DNA of 64,000 nucleotides from contig JACEFZ010001353.1 of NCBI GenBank assembly GCA_014155875.1, positions 1 to 64,000 on the forward strand, written 5' to 3'. The number at the start of each line of letters is the position of its first letter. Within the stretch, counting starts at the first letter, position 1. The stretch comes from Cepaea nemoralis. Taxonomy: Eukaryota > Mollusca > Gastropoda > Stylommatophora > Helicidae. This document shows positions 55,736 through 64,000 of this stretch, in pieces. Under the pieces are notes generated by a model. That model was not told where the DNA came from, searched no databases, and saw only the letters and a program-made list of their open reading frames with translations. The translations under genes were made by a program, and so were the position numbers.

Positions 55736-55853
55736 GCACTGACGGAAGGACAGAGAGATGAGGAAGGGAGACGGAGGAGGAGAGGAAGGGAGACGGAGGA
55801 GGAGAAGAAGGAGGACAGACGGACACACCGGAAAAAAAGGAAAAATACAGGCG

Positions 55854-55906
<53 letters not shown>
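55736..55906. repeat. GGA/GA-rich tract and (GA)n
   Basis: An imperfect GAGGAGACGGAGG-type purine tract, then (GA)n at 55857-55905. Confidence 0.93.
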
Positions 55907-55924
55907 GATGACACCTCAGTCAAA

Positions 55925-56255
55925 CAAATATTTGTTTGCTAATGATACCTGTCAGATAAAGATTGTTTTGGTAATGACACCTTGATCAGATAAAGATTGT
56001 TTTGGTAATGACACCTTGATCAGATAAAGATTGTTTTGGTATTGATACCTCGGTCAGATAAATATTGTTTTGGTAATGACACCTCGGTCAGATAAAGATA
56101 GTTTTGGTAATGGCACCTAGGTCAGATAAAGATTGTTTTGGTAATGACACCTAGGTCAGATAAAGATTGTTTTGGTAATGACACCTCAGTCAGATAAAGA
56201 TTGCTTTGGTAATGACACCTCGGTCAGATACAGATTGTTTTGGTAATACATCTCA
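55925..56255. repeat. ~34 bp minisatellite
   Basis: About ten units of GTCAGATAAAGATTGTTTTG followed by GTAATGACACCTCG. Most variation is in the three bases before GTCAGATA. Confidence 0.96.
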
Positions 56256-56335
56256 GTCAGATGATTCCCCCCCCCCCCACTCTATGTCCATTATATTTCA
56301 AAGTGTCCCTTTGGAGCGGATGGTAGCAGTTAAAA

Positions 56336-56574
56336 GATAGTAGCATATCCTTTCCAGGCTGTAGTAAACACCAGCATCTTTTGGCTCTTTGTGATTCCTG
56401 GGCAAGTTTACAACCAGTAGTTTGCCATTGATTTCTGAACGACCGCAACGCACACCTTTGTATGGGAATCAATGCAAGGTGGTCTGCTTCCAAATCGCCC
56501 GCAGCTGTATTTCGAACGCGGTATGCGGGATTACTAATTGCCCCCGTAACTCCATCGCAACAGAGCCGGCTGTA
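56336..56574 (-). mobile_element. SINE-D copy 6
   Basis: TAGCATATCCTTTCCAGGCT (core end), AGTTTGCCATTGATTTCTGA, GCTGTATTTCGAACGCGGTA (B box on the minus strand) and the tRNA-like 5' end at CAACAGAGCCGGC. Confidence 0.88.
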
Positions 56575-56744
56575 GTACCAGTACTTGCACTAAACAACCT
56601 GACATGGCGTTTGTATATCTATTCCGTCTGCCTGCACTGTTTTGAAAAGTGTACTTCAGAATAGCCAATCAAACGCAATTTTCAGTTCAGTTCAGTTCGA
56701 AGAGGATTATCATCTGTGCACCCGGGGACATGTCTACAACATCG

Positions 56745-57710
56745 TTTTCATGAGCTAGGAAGCGAATAATTAGGGCTCTACTTGTTAGAGCATTATTTCT
56801 GCTAAACATCATGGTGTACTTATTGCTCCAGGGTGTCTACACATTTCTTCGTCGGTCGCCGTCATGTCCGTATTGAAAGTCGGCTATAATGTGGTATCGC
56901 ATCCACACCTTTATGGCATCCATATTTTTCTTCCTAGTACTATTTTGTTCTTAGATTAGAATCCGTGCACCAAGAAGAAAAATCGTTTTAGAGACTAAAG
57001 AAGTCAATGAGTAGAGCTCTTACTGGATCATTATTTCTGATAAACACCAGTGTACCATTGGTGTCTACACATTTCTTCGTCGTTCATCATCATCATCTCC
57101 GCACAGCACTGAAGTTCGGCTATTATGTGGTTTCACATTCACACCTTTATGACACCCATGTTTTTCTTCTTCTTGTTGTTCTTGTTCTTGGTGTTCTTGT
57201 TGTTCTTCTTCTTGTTCTTCTTCTTGTTCTTGTTCTTCTTCTTCTTGTTCTTGTTCTTCTTCTTCTTGTTCTTCTTCGTTCATCAGGAGTGTTTTTTCCA
57301 GACGTAATTGCGGTGTGTCTAAGTTAGGCGCCCTCGGCGACTCTTAGGCCAACACATCCGACTTAAGCGTGCATTTTTTTTTTTATACTTAGGTTAGCAG
57401 TCCCAGGGTGCTTTTCTTTCTAGTACTGTTCTGTTCTTAGTGAACCAAGAAGTAGAAACGCGGTTTTCACGACCAAGAAAGCAAGTAATTAGGGCCCTCC
57501 CTTATTGAAACATTATTTCTGCTAAACATCATAGTGGGGTCCATTGTACCCATGACGTCTACACATTTCTTCGTCAATCACATCATCTCCGCCTCGAAGG
57601 TCGGCTATTGTGTAGTGTTGCGTCCACAACCCTATAAAATACACATTTTTCTTCCTAGTAGTAATGCATTCTTAGCATCCGTGGACCAAGAAGACGAAAA
57701 ATGTTAACAT
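56745..57710. repeat. Three-copy tandem segment (~250 bp unit)
   Basis: Copies at about 56745-56990, 56991-57468 and 57469-57710. All carry CATTATTTCTG(A/C)TAAACA, TGTCTACACATTTCTTCGTC, CGGCTAT(A/T) and TTTTTCTTCCTAGTA-like text, ending near an ACCAAGAAG motif. The middle copy is enlarged by a (TTCTTG)n tract (57165-57287) and about 100 bp of other sequence. Confidence 0.85.
57165..57287. repeat. (TTCTTG)n/(TTC)n tract
   Basis: About 120 bp. Frames read poly-Leu/Phe or Glu/Gln and are artefacts. Confidence 0.95.
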
Positions 57711-58127
57711 TCTACCAGAACTTAACACCGGGCTCACAAACAGTTTCCGTGTCTCGGACACCAACATCCTATGACCCACATTAAACATCACAATGGTTTG
57801 GGAAGAGCAGTGATGGGAGGCGCGGTTCCTTGAAGAAAAGACAGGGATAGACCAGCAAGAAAATGGACACTGGACACTGAAACACTCTGGGTATAATAAG
57901 GCATAAGGCAAAGGAAATGGGCAAAGAATTAGGAATTTTTTCGGCAAGCTATGATGAGAGCGAAGTTCTGCACAGGATTTGTTAAATGATGTCAACTACG
58001 AATCTAAACTTGGAATTCTCCTCCTATTCTATCATCTCACGCCGAATTCCCTACGAACGCCACTGATTTTATTAAATGAATTTAAGGATGGCGATCTCGC
58101 ATTTGAATCTATCTATTAGCAATCAGA
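57711..58127. other. No recognised feature
   Basis: A 107-codon minus frame (57672-57995) has no recognisable domain. Confidence 0.45.
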
Positions 58128-58162
58128 GACAGACAGACAGACAGACAGATAGACAGACAGAC

Positions 58163-58195
<33 letters not shown>

Positions 58196-58228
58196 GACAG
58201 ACAGACAGTACAGTACAGACAGACAGGG
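58128..58228. repeat. (GACA)n array
   Basis: About 100 bp of GACA with GATA and GAGACA variants. Confidence 0.96.
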
Positions 58229-58254
58229 TGAGTGTGGGGGGGGAGGGGGTGGAG

Positions 58255-58395
58255 GTAATAACAGCGCTAGATTTCATTAGAAAACAGCAAGTGAAATGGT
58301 TCGGCCACGTAACTAGACTAATAGCTGACAGTATACCACAACGAGCAATGATACACAGACAAAATGGAACAAGAAGAAGAGGCCGACCGCTGCTT
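58255..58395 (+). pseudogene. LINE C-terminal fragment (RTE-like)
   Basis: Codons for IRKQQVKWFGHVTRLIADSI and NGTRRRGRP match the WFGH...RGRP segment near the end of RTE-like LINE proteins. It is truncated by the next LINE. Confidence 0.8.
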
Positions 58396-58993
58396 ATGCT
58401 TCACCTTTAATAAGGCCAAACTAATTCACAAAATCCTATTTCAAATTGCTCCAAGCTACCTTTGGCCATTGTTTAAATATAACGCTAGACATAGCGAACG
58501 ACTAAATATATTTTACGTCCCTAAACCTAGGATAGACTTATATAAAACAAGCTTAGCATACTCTGCCACTTCCACAATCTTCCACAAGAAATCAAAGACA
58601 CCACCAATCATCATTATACATACATTCGCAACCTGTTTGAACACTACCTTAGTACAGACTACATTCCCCCATAAACAATACCACAAAAAGACAATAATGG
58701 TAACTTATCTCAAACGACAACTAGCCAAAAACATTCCCTTATGTATGGCACGTTACACCCTCCTTAGGTATTTATAATGCCCATGTTAAACACTGCCTCA
58801 GTGAGTCATTTGTTATTGATTATTTTTCATGCGTTTTAATGCTATTGTTCTTTTGTTGTCAAAATTTGCTTCATAAGTGATGTTGAATGAAAGAATGTAT
58901 GAGAGGAAATAGAGAAGGGCAGAATGTCAGACGGGCCTGCGTGCCCAATTCTTAACCCTTTGAAAATAAAGACTTTCGTTCGTTCGTTCGTTC
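58396..58993 (+). pseudogene. LINE 3' end with (TTCG)n tail (jockey/CR1-like)
   Basis: Encodes KLIHKILFQIAPSYLWPLFK and, after a frameshift near 58570-58590, a LPQEIKDTT...LFEHYLSTDY segment typical of LINE C-termini. The 3' untranslated region has AATAAA at about 58965 and ends in (TTCG)n at 58974-58993. The element is 5' truncated. Confidence 0.8.
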
Positions 58994-60041
58994 ACCACGA
59001 CACCACAAGGTATAAGAAGAACAAGATGAGATGATCAAGCGAACTCGCCTAAAGGTATACACATCAACGACACTGATCGTCAGAAGAAAGAGGAGGGCGA
59101 AGAAGAGAGAACTATCTCCGTTAAATACGTCATTATCTGATATGAGTTCACAAAGGAACCTTCTTTCATAACTGGAATCAATCTTTACAAAGCACGTCCT
59201 ATTGTATTCAGTAAGCCTACATCATATTATAAATCCTCTGACTCTCACTTTATGGATCTAGAAATCCACCTGGTTTCTTCGTTGCAATCAAGGCTTCGTT
59301 TCTTCCACAGTGAAAACAACAACTACTGCTCAGTGTAGACATCTTCATTGATTATCCTGGTTGGCTTCTGAACAGTCTGCTGCAGAATCTATACACGCGC
59401 TAGATCTTCAACTGGCGTTATTATGACGTTGAGAGTTTTCGTCCTTGGGTTTGATCAACAAACATTTCCAAGATCTAAACTTTACCATCCAACATCTGGT
59501 CTTTCGGTCCAATATGGCGGATAGGCGGTTGAGCTGTTAAGGCCTCTAGGGGTGGTTGTGCTTCTGGTTTGCTTAAGCATTTTCCTCATGTTGGACTGGT
59601 AGTACATGGTTCCATCGCCCAGCTACTGAGTTAAGTGCTTGGAGCGACACTGTAAGCTGTGGATTTTGTGTGGAATGCTTTTACATCTGTATTGTGAACT
59701 GCATGTTCAGAAAATGGCGGCGACCGGTTGCTGAACTAGCTAGTTTTGCATTATGCAGTAATGTGTGTGAAGCTGCTGGTTTTTCCAGCGACTGCCGCTT
59801 CCATCGACGATGAACTGTAATTTTCGTGGCGGACTGCTGTGTTGGCATTCTGGCAGCGGCCTTATGCTGTTGATTTGTCGATAAAGCTGTTTGTTCCACC
59901 TTTCGCATGAGGCAGTGAGAAGCAATTTTTTTGTAATATCCACTGGCACAGGAACGGGACATTGTGGGGGTGACCCTTTACCGTGAAGTTGGAACCGCAA
60001 CTAATGATATCTGGCACATTGAATCAGTATCAACCAATATC
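58994..60041. other. No recognised feature
   Basis: About 1 kb without recognisable elements. A 93-codon minus frame (59681-59962) has no domain. Confidence 0.45.
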
Positions 60042-60074
<33 letters not shown>

Positions 60075-60290
60075 TCACTGCCCTGTCAAATGGCGTCGGT
60101 GTTCGGGTATCCCCACAGACCCTGGTCCCTGTTGGCCTAAATCAATTTCAGGGAGTCGATATCTCTCCATGTCACCTTCTTGGGTCATCAATCATCATTT
60201 CTCTTGGTCTGCCTCTCTCTCAGTCTTCTACCGCTGATGCTTCCAGTCGTCACGATATCTTAATATGCTTCTCTTCCCATTACACGACCG
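60042..60290 (-). pseudogene. LINE 3' end with (GAT)n/(GTG)n tail
   Basis: The minus strand encodes a decayed ERGRPREMMIDDPRR-HGEI segment with the Arg-rich motif. The tail is ATC/CAC-rich at 60042-60078 on the plus strand. It differs from RTE-R in its terminal codons. Confidence 0.7.
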
Positions 60291-60324
60291 CAGACTGTCT
60301 CTTTCTGCTTTCGAAACTACACCA

Positions 60325-60700
60325 GCCACCATAAGCTATATTCATCTACATCAACCAACATCTGCTAGATTCAGTCTATACCAACCAACATCTGCTACTC
60401 TAGAACTACATCAACCAGCATCTGCTACATTCATCTACATCAACCAACATCTGCTAGATTCAGTCTACATCAACCAACATCTGCTAGATTCATCTACATC
60501 AACCAACATCTACTACATCCAAACAACATCAACCAACATCTACTACATCCAAACTACATTAACCAACTCTATTACACCCAAACTACATTAACCAACATCT
60601 ACTACACCCAAACTACATCAACCAACAACTACTACATCCAAACTACATCAACCAACATCTACTAAATCCAAACTGCATTAAACAACATTCACACTGCATC
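60325..60700. repeat. ~30 bp minisatellite
   Basis: About twelve units built on ACATCAACCAACATCTGCTA and CATTCAT or CATCCAAACT. Left and right halves are distinct subtypes. Confidence 0.92.
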
Positions 60701-61323
60701 AACCAAAATCCGTCTCCATAGATTTATCGCCTTCACTTTCAGCCATGGAACACGCGGCTCCTGGAAGACGACCCAGGGCCCGACCATCAGAACTGTCAGG
60801 ACAATACGGACATTAAAGGCATCATGGGCATGCAAGAGGCAGGGTAACTAACGAAGGATCAGGAGTCATTCCATCGGGTTTATAACCACACCGACATACG
60901 CAGTCCACAGCTCACACGGCTTACCCAAAAAGTCACTGGCAGCATGCAGTATACCTAACACTTCCTTGCAAGAACGGCCAGACGCTGGCATTTTAATATG
61001 CAACATATTGCTGACGTCACGAACAGTCTGACAAGCAGAGACTGCTAGCACTGATGCCGAACATTACTCCCTAGTAAGCTGGAAACCAGCAGCCGCGGAA
61101 ATCAATATCCCCCAGACAGCATGGGGCAATATAAAAATATTAATTGTTGAAAATACGTCAGGCTCTCATGGAAATATTGTAATAAATGACTTTACGACAA
61201 GCGAATACTACCCAGGGAGTGACGCCTTCGCCTGGGCTGTGTCGCCAAAGAAAATGAACAGGGCGTGTGTTAAAGGGAAAACCAGGTCGTCATTTCACAT
61301 CGGTGGCGGAGTTGTTTTAAAAT
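60701..61323. other. No recognised feature
   Basis: No supportable element. Confidence 0.45.
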
Positions 61324-61510
61324 TGTCAGCTGCATGTCCTTTACGGGACGTTGCAATCAGCCCCAGCATTTATTGGCCGTTTATGATTTTCTAAGCAATT
61401 TTATGTTCGATGGTTTGTTATGCTTTGTGAACGGCCGATGCTCATAACATGGTGAAAATTAAAACAAAGCGACATCTGCTCCCACATCGCCCGCGGCTGA
61501 CATTAAAGCC
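61324..61510 (-). mobile_element. SINE-D copy 7
   Basis: GCTGCATGTCCTTTACGGGA, CAATCAGCCCCAGCATTTAT and CATCGCCCGCGGCTGA. The distal head is lost beside SINE-B. Confidence 0.82.
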
Positions 61511-61524
61511 AGTATTTTTTTTTT

Positions 61525-61809
61525 CACTCGCTCGCTTTGAACTCAAGCGTAGTCCATACACACTAATTTATAGTAGTGATGGACTGGATTTTGCGTGTGG
61601 ATTAGCTTTCCATATTAGCAGTGTCCCTCGCCATCAAGCAAGTCATCACTCCGACTTCAGAGCTACTTGTAATTAACGTCCCCAAGTCAAGGACGACAGA
61701 TCAACATTTTAGTCCAGCTGTCCAGTGTAGTGGCTGAATTGCTTACCTCGGCATCGGCACAACGGATGTTTAAGAACACGCGTTCTTACCCATTCGACCA
61801 TGCTGACCT
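61525..61809 (-). mobile_element. SINE-B copy 5, full length
   Basis: On the plus strand: CACTCGCTCGCTTTGAACTC, TTAGCTTTCCATATTAGCAG and, at the tRNA head, TTCTTACCCATTCGACCATG then CTGACCT. The B box is decayed (GCTGAATTGCTTACC). Confidence 0.87.
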
Positions 61810-61913
61810 GCAAAGCTAGTATATGACATGGTTGAGTAATTGAGTTCACTTTCCATAAGTCGCAGATGCCAATAAACTAACAAGTATGGGTAACCAAAGA
61901 TTTCCTCTGTAGG

Positions 61914-62830
61914 CTATAGTCTGTGAAGTCTGTAGTTGTTGGTTATCAATCTATATAGTATGTGAAGTCTGTAGTTGTTGGTTATCAATCTATACAGTAA
62001 GTGAAGTCTGTAGTTGTTGGTTATCAATCTATACAGTATGTGAAGTCTGTAGTTGTTGGTTATCAATCTATATAGTATGTGAAGTCTGTAGTTGTTGGTT
62101 ATCAATCTATACAGTATGTGAAGTCTGTAGTTGTTGGTTATCAATCTATATAGTATGTGAAGTCTGTAGTTGTTGGTTATCAATATATATAGTATGTGAA
62201 GTCTGTAGTTGTTGGTTATCAATCTATATAGTATGTGAAGTCTGTAGTTGTTGGTTATCAATCTATATAGTATGTGAAGTCTGTAGTTGTTGGTTATCAA
62301 TCTATATAGTATGTGAAGTCTGTAGTGGTAGTAATCAAGCTATAGTAAGTAAAGTCTGTAGTTGTTGGTTATCAAGCTATATATTATGTGAAGGCTGTAG
62401 TCGTTGGTTATCAATCTATATAGTATGTGAAGTCTGTAGTGGTAGTAATCAAGCTATAGTAAGTAAAGTCTGTAGTTGTTGGTTATCAAGCTATATATTA
62501 TGTGAAGTCTGTAGTGGTAGTAATCAAGCTATAGTAAGTAAAGTCTGTAGTTGTTGGTTATCAATCTATATAGTATGTGAAGTCTGTAGTGGTAGTAATC
62601 AAGCTATAGTAAGTAAAGTCTGTAGTTGTTGGTTATCAAGCTATATATTATGTGAAGTCTGTAGTGGTAGTAATCAAGCTATAGTAAGTAAAGTCTGTAG
62701 TTGTTGGTTATCAATCTATATAGTATGTGAAGTCTGTAGTGGTAGTAATCAAACTATAGTAAGTAAAGTCTGTAGTTGTTGGTTATCAAGCTATATATTA
62801 TGTGAAGGCTGTAGTCGTTGGTTATCACCA
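61914..62830. repeat. 39 bp minisatellite with higher-order structure
   Basis: About 23 units. The left half (61914-62320) is a homogeneous 39 bp unit (GAAGTCTGTAGTTGTTGGTT and ATCAATCTATATAGTATGT). The right half alternates this with a ~37 bp unit (GTGGTAGTAATCAAGCTATA) and a TATATATTATGT variant in recurring order. A 128-codon minus-strand frame repeats 13 residues exactly because 39 is a multiple of three. Confidence 0.96.
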
Positions 62831-62973
62831 TGATCTCAACGTACAGTAATATTTTTTTTTTGAAGTATATGCATAAACATACCTAAAAAATACAACTCTA
62901 AATATATCTTTACACTCCAACATATTAGCAGAATAACAAGAAACAATTATACACAAGCATCAAGATAAAACAG

Positions 62974-63083
<110 letters not shown>

Positions 63084-63238
63084 AAGACAGAGACAGACGA
63101 AAAGACATGGCAACGTAAGTCCTCCATTACCAGAGACAGCCTCTGCGCAATGGCCACCAGGTGAAGGACAGGAAACAATAACATGTTCCACGACCCAGCT
63201 GGGAACTTCGTATGCATTGCTGATAATATACACTGCAA

Positions 63239-63388
63239 CGCCTTCCTAAGGAACTAATTGAATATGGCTTCCTCGGAGCTCTTCTGCGTCTGCCAGATCT
63301 GGCTGCAGACAGGGAGTTTAACGTAAGGGAGATGGCTGACAGTTTCAACGCCTTGTGCAGGGAATGGGTGGCGGTGTGTTCTTCTTGA
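63239..63388 (+). other. Coding-like segment of unknown identity
   Basis: A 50-codon plus-strand frame ending in TGA reads like real protein, with balanced composition and amphipathic spacing (for example FLGALLRLPDLAADREFNV). No upstream start, no clear acceptor site and a stop shortly before it. It may be an exon end, an element fragment or chance. Confidence 0.25.
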
Positions 63389-63435
63389 TAGATTCCAAAA
63401 GAGCAGCCAAGTGTAATGTGTTTACGTGAAAGTTA

Positions 63436-63439
<4 letters not shown>

Positions 63440-63504
<65 letters not shown>

Positions 63505-63520
63505 CGCGCGCGCGCGCTTG
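63440..63520. repeat. (CT)n then (GT/GC)n
   Basis: CT repeats to about 63497, then GTGTGTGCGCGCGCGCGCGC. Confidence 0.96.
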
Positions 63521-63656
63521 GTCGCGCCTGCCTGCAATGCATGCACAATTTAGCGGCCAAGGAAAGAGAGATGGGGGAAGATACCAGAGATAGAAGGTGT
63601 AAGAGAGACAGAGACATGACACAGGGACAGAAAGGGACAGAGAGAGGTAGAGATGT

Positions 63657-63658
<2 letters not shown>

Positions 63659-63748
<90 letters not shown>
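63659..63748. repeat. (GA)n microsatellite
   Basis: About 90 bp of perfect GA. Confidence 0.98.
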
Positions 63749-63749
<1 letters not shown>

Positions 63750-63877
63750 CTGATCGGAAACGATAGAGTATTTGAAAAGAAATGACGATATGCATGGCAC
63801 GAGGGAGAAGTCAATAAGTAAGTCACACATATAATACCAACTTGAAACCAGTTTATTTTTATGCATACATTGTCCCT

Positions 63878-64000
63878 TTATTTCTCAACATAATTCCCAC
63901 CAACATTGATGCACTTATCCCATCGTTTTATCAGTCCTCCCGAACCGGCTGCATAGAAGTGCGTGCTCTGTTTTCTAAACCACGTTTTCACTTCACATTC
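63878..64000 (-). CDS. Mariner-type transposase, C-terminal end (partial)
   Basis: The window edge cuts the gene. The visible 40 codons read in one frame from 64000 down to a TAA at 63878-63880. They include TWFRKQSTHFYAAGSGGLIK and RWDKCINVGGNYVEK, the typical end of mariner-family transposases (FY..GI..L..RWDKC....G.Y). The catalytic DD34D region lies beyond the window. The enzyme would cut and paste the element at TA sites. Sequence at about 63800-63877 should contain the 3' untranslated region and the right TIR, but I cannot define the TIR without the other end. Confidence 0.85.
   Translation of the reverse strand, partial: ECEVKTWFRKQSTHFYAAGSGGLIKRWDKCINVGGNYVEK

Noticed and set aside
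57007..57327. Hydrophobic 106-codon frame as a membrane protein
   Set aside because: The Leu/Val/Phe run is the (TTCTTG)n tract read in frame.
61914..62830. CRISPR-like array
   Set aside because: Units are contiguous, without unique spacers; this is a eukaryotic minisatellite. The same applies to 46379-46605 and 55925-56255.

Overview
This window looks like intergenic or intronic DNA from a repeat-rich animal genome. The best guess is a lophotrochozoan, probably a mollusc. That rests on the mix of non-LTR retrotransposons, tRNA-derived SINEs that share one core, and very abundant (GA)n, (GACA)n and (GAT)n tracts. The assignment is inference; no species marker is visible. I recognise no host protein-coding gene with a supportable exon structure. 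The only long, convincing reading frames belong to two retrotransposons. Most other open frames are translations of microsatellites or minisatellites.

Family names used here are my own labels. SINE-A, -B, -C, -D, -E and -F have tRNA-like heads; C and D share one 3' core. RTE-R is a 5'-truncated RTE-type LINE with a (GAT)n tail. RzR ('ribozyme retroposon') is a ~335 bp element.

Region by region. At 0.7-2.9 kb a SINE-C with a 12 bp target-site duplication (TSD) is split by a 1,955 bp TG...CA element with its own 5 bp TSD. At 3-7 kb there are microsatellites, SINE-A and SINE fragments. At 8.2 kb lies RzR copy 1. At 10.6-14.3 kb there is a 40 bp minisatellite, several SINEs and a Helitron whose flanks are a perfect 40 bp direct repeat. 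At 17.2-21.4 kb lies a LINE with endonuclease, reverse transcriptase and RNase H domains, bounded by an 11-12 bp TSD. At 23.1-26.1 kb lies an uninterrupted RTE-type LINE (970 codons). At 26.5-27.9 kb there are a piggyBac-type MITE, an RTE-R tail and a hAT-type MITE. At 30.1 kb lies RzR copy 2. At 31.5-35.3 kb there is a repeat-poor 3.8 kb segment between two nearly identical (G)n(GA)n blocks. At 36-50 kb there are many SINEs, RTE-R tails and minisatellites. At 52.1-52.9 kb there is a nested SINE-B/SINE-A/RTE-R stack. At 53.8 kb lies RzR copy 3. At 55.9-62.8 kb there are several minisatellites, a triplicated segment and a LINE with a (TTCG)n tail. At the right edge is the C-terminus of a mariner-type transposase.

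The most interesting signal is RzR. Three copies are each bounded by their own 11-12 bp TSD and end in an (AAGC)n tail. The first 123 nt of each copy fold as a hepatitis-delta-like self-cleaving ribozyme (P1, P1.1, P2, P4, a CNRA J4/2 and a GGGCAAC J1/4), with the predicted cleavage site exactly at the element's 5' end. P3 is weak, and copy 1 has a P1 mismatch. A short non-autonomous retroposon carrying its own 5'-processing ribozyme would fit an RTE/R2/L1Tc-like life cycle; I do not recognise this family.
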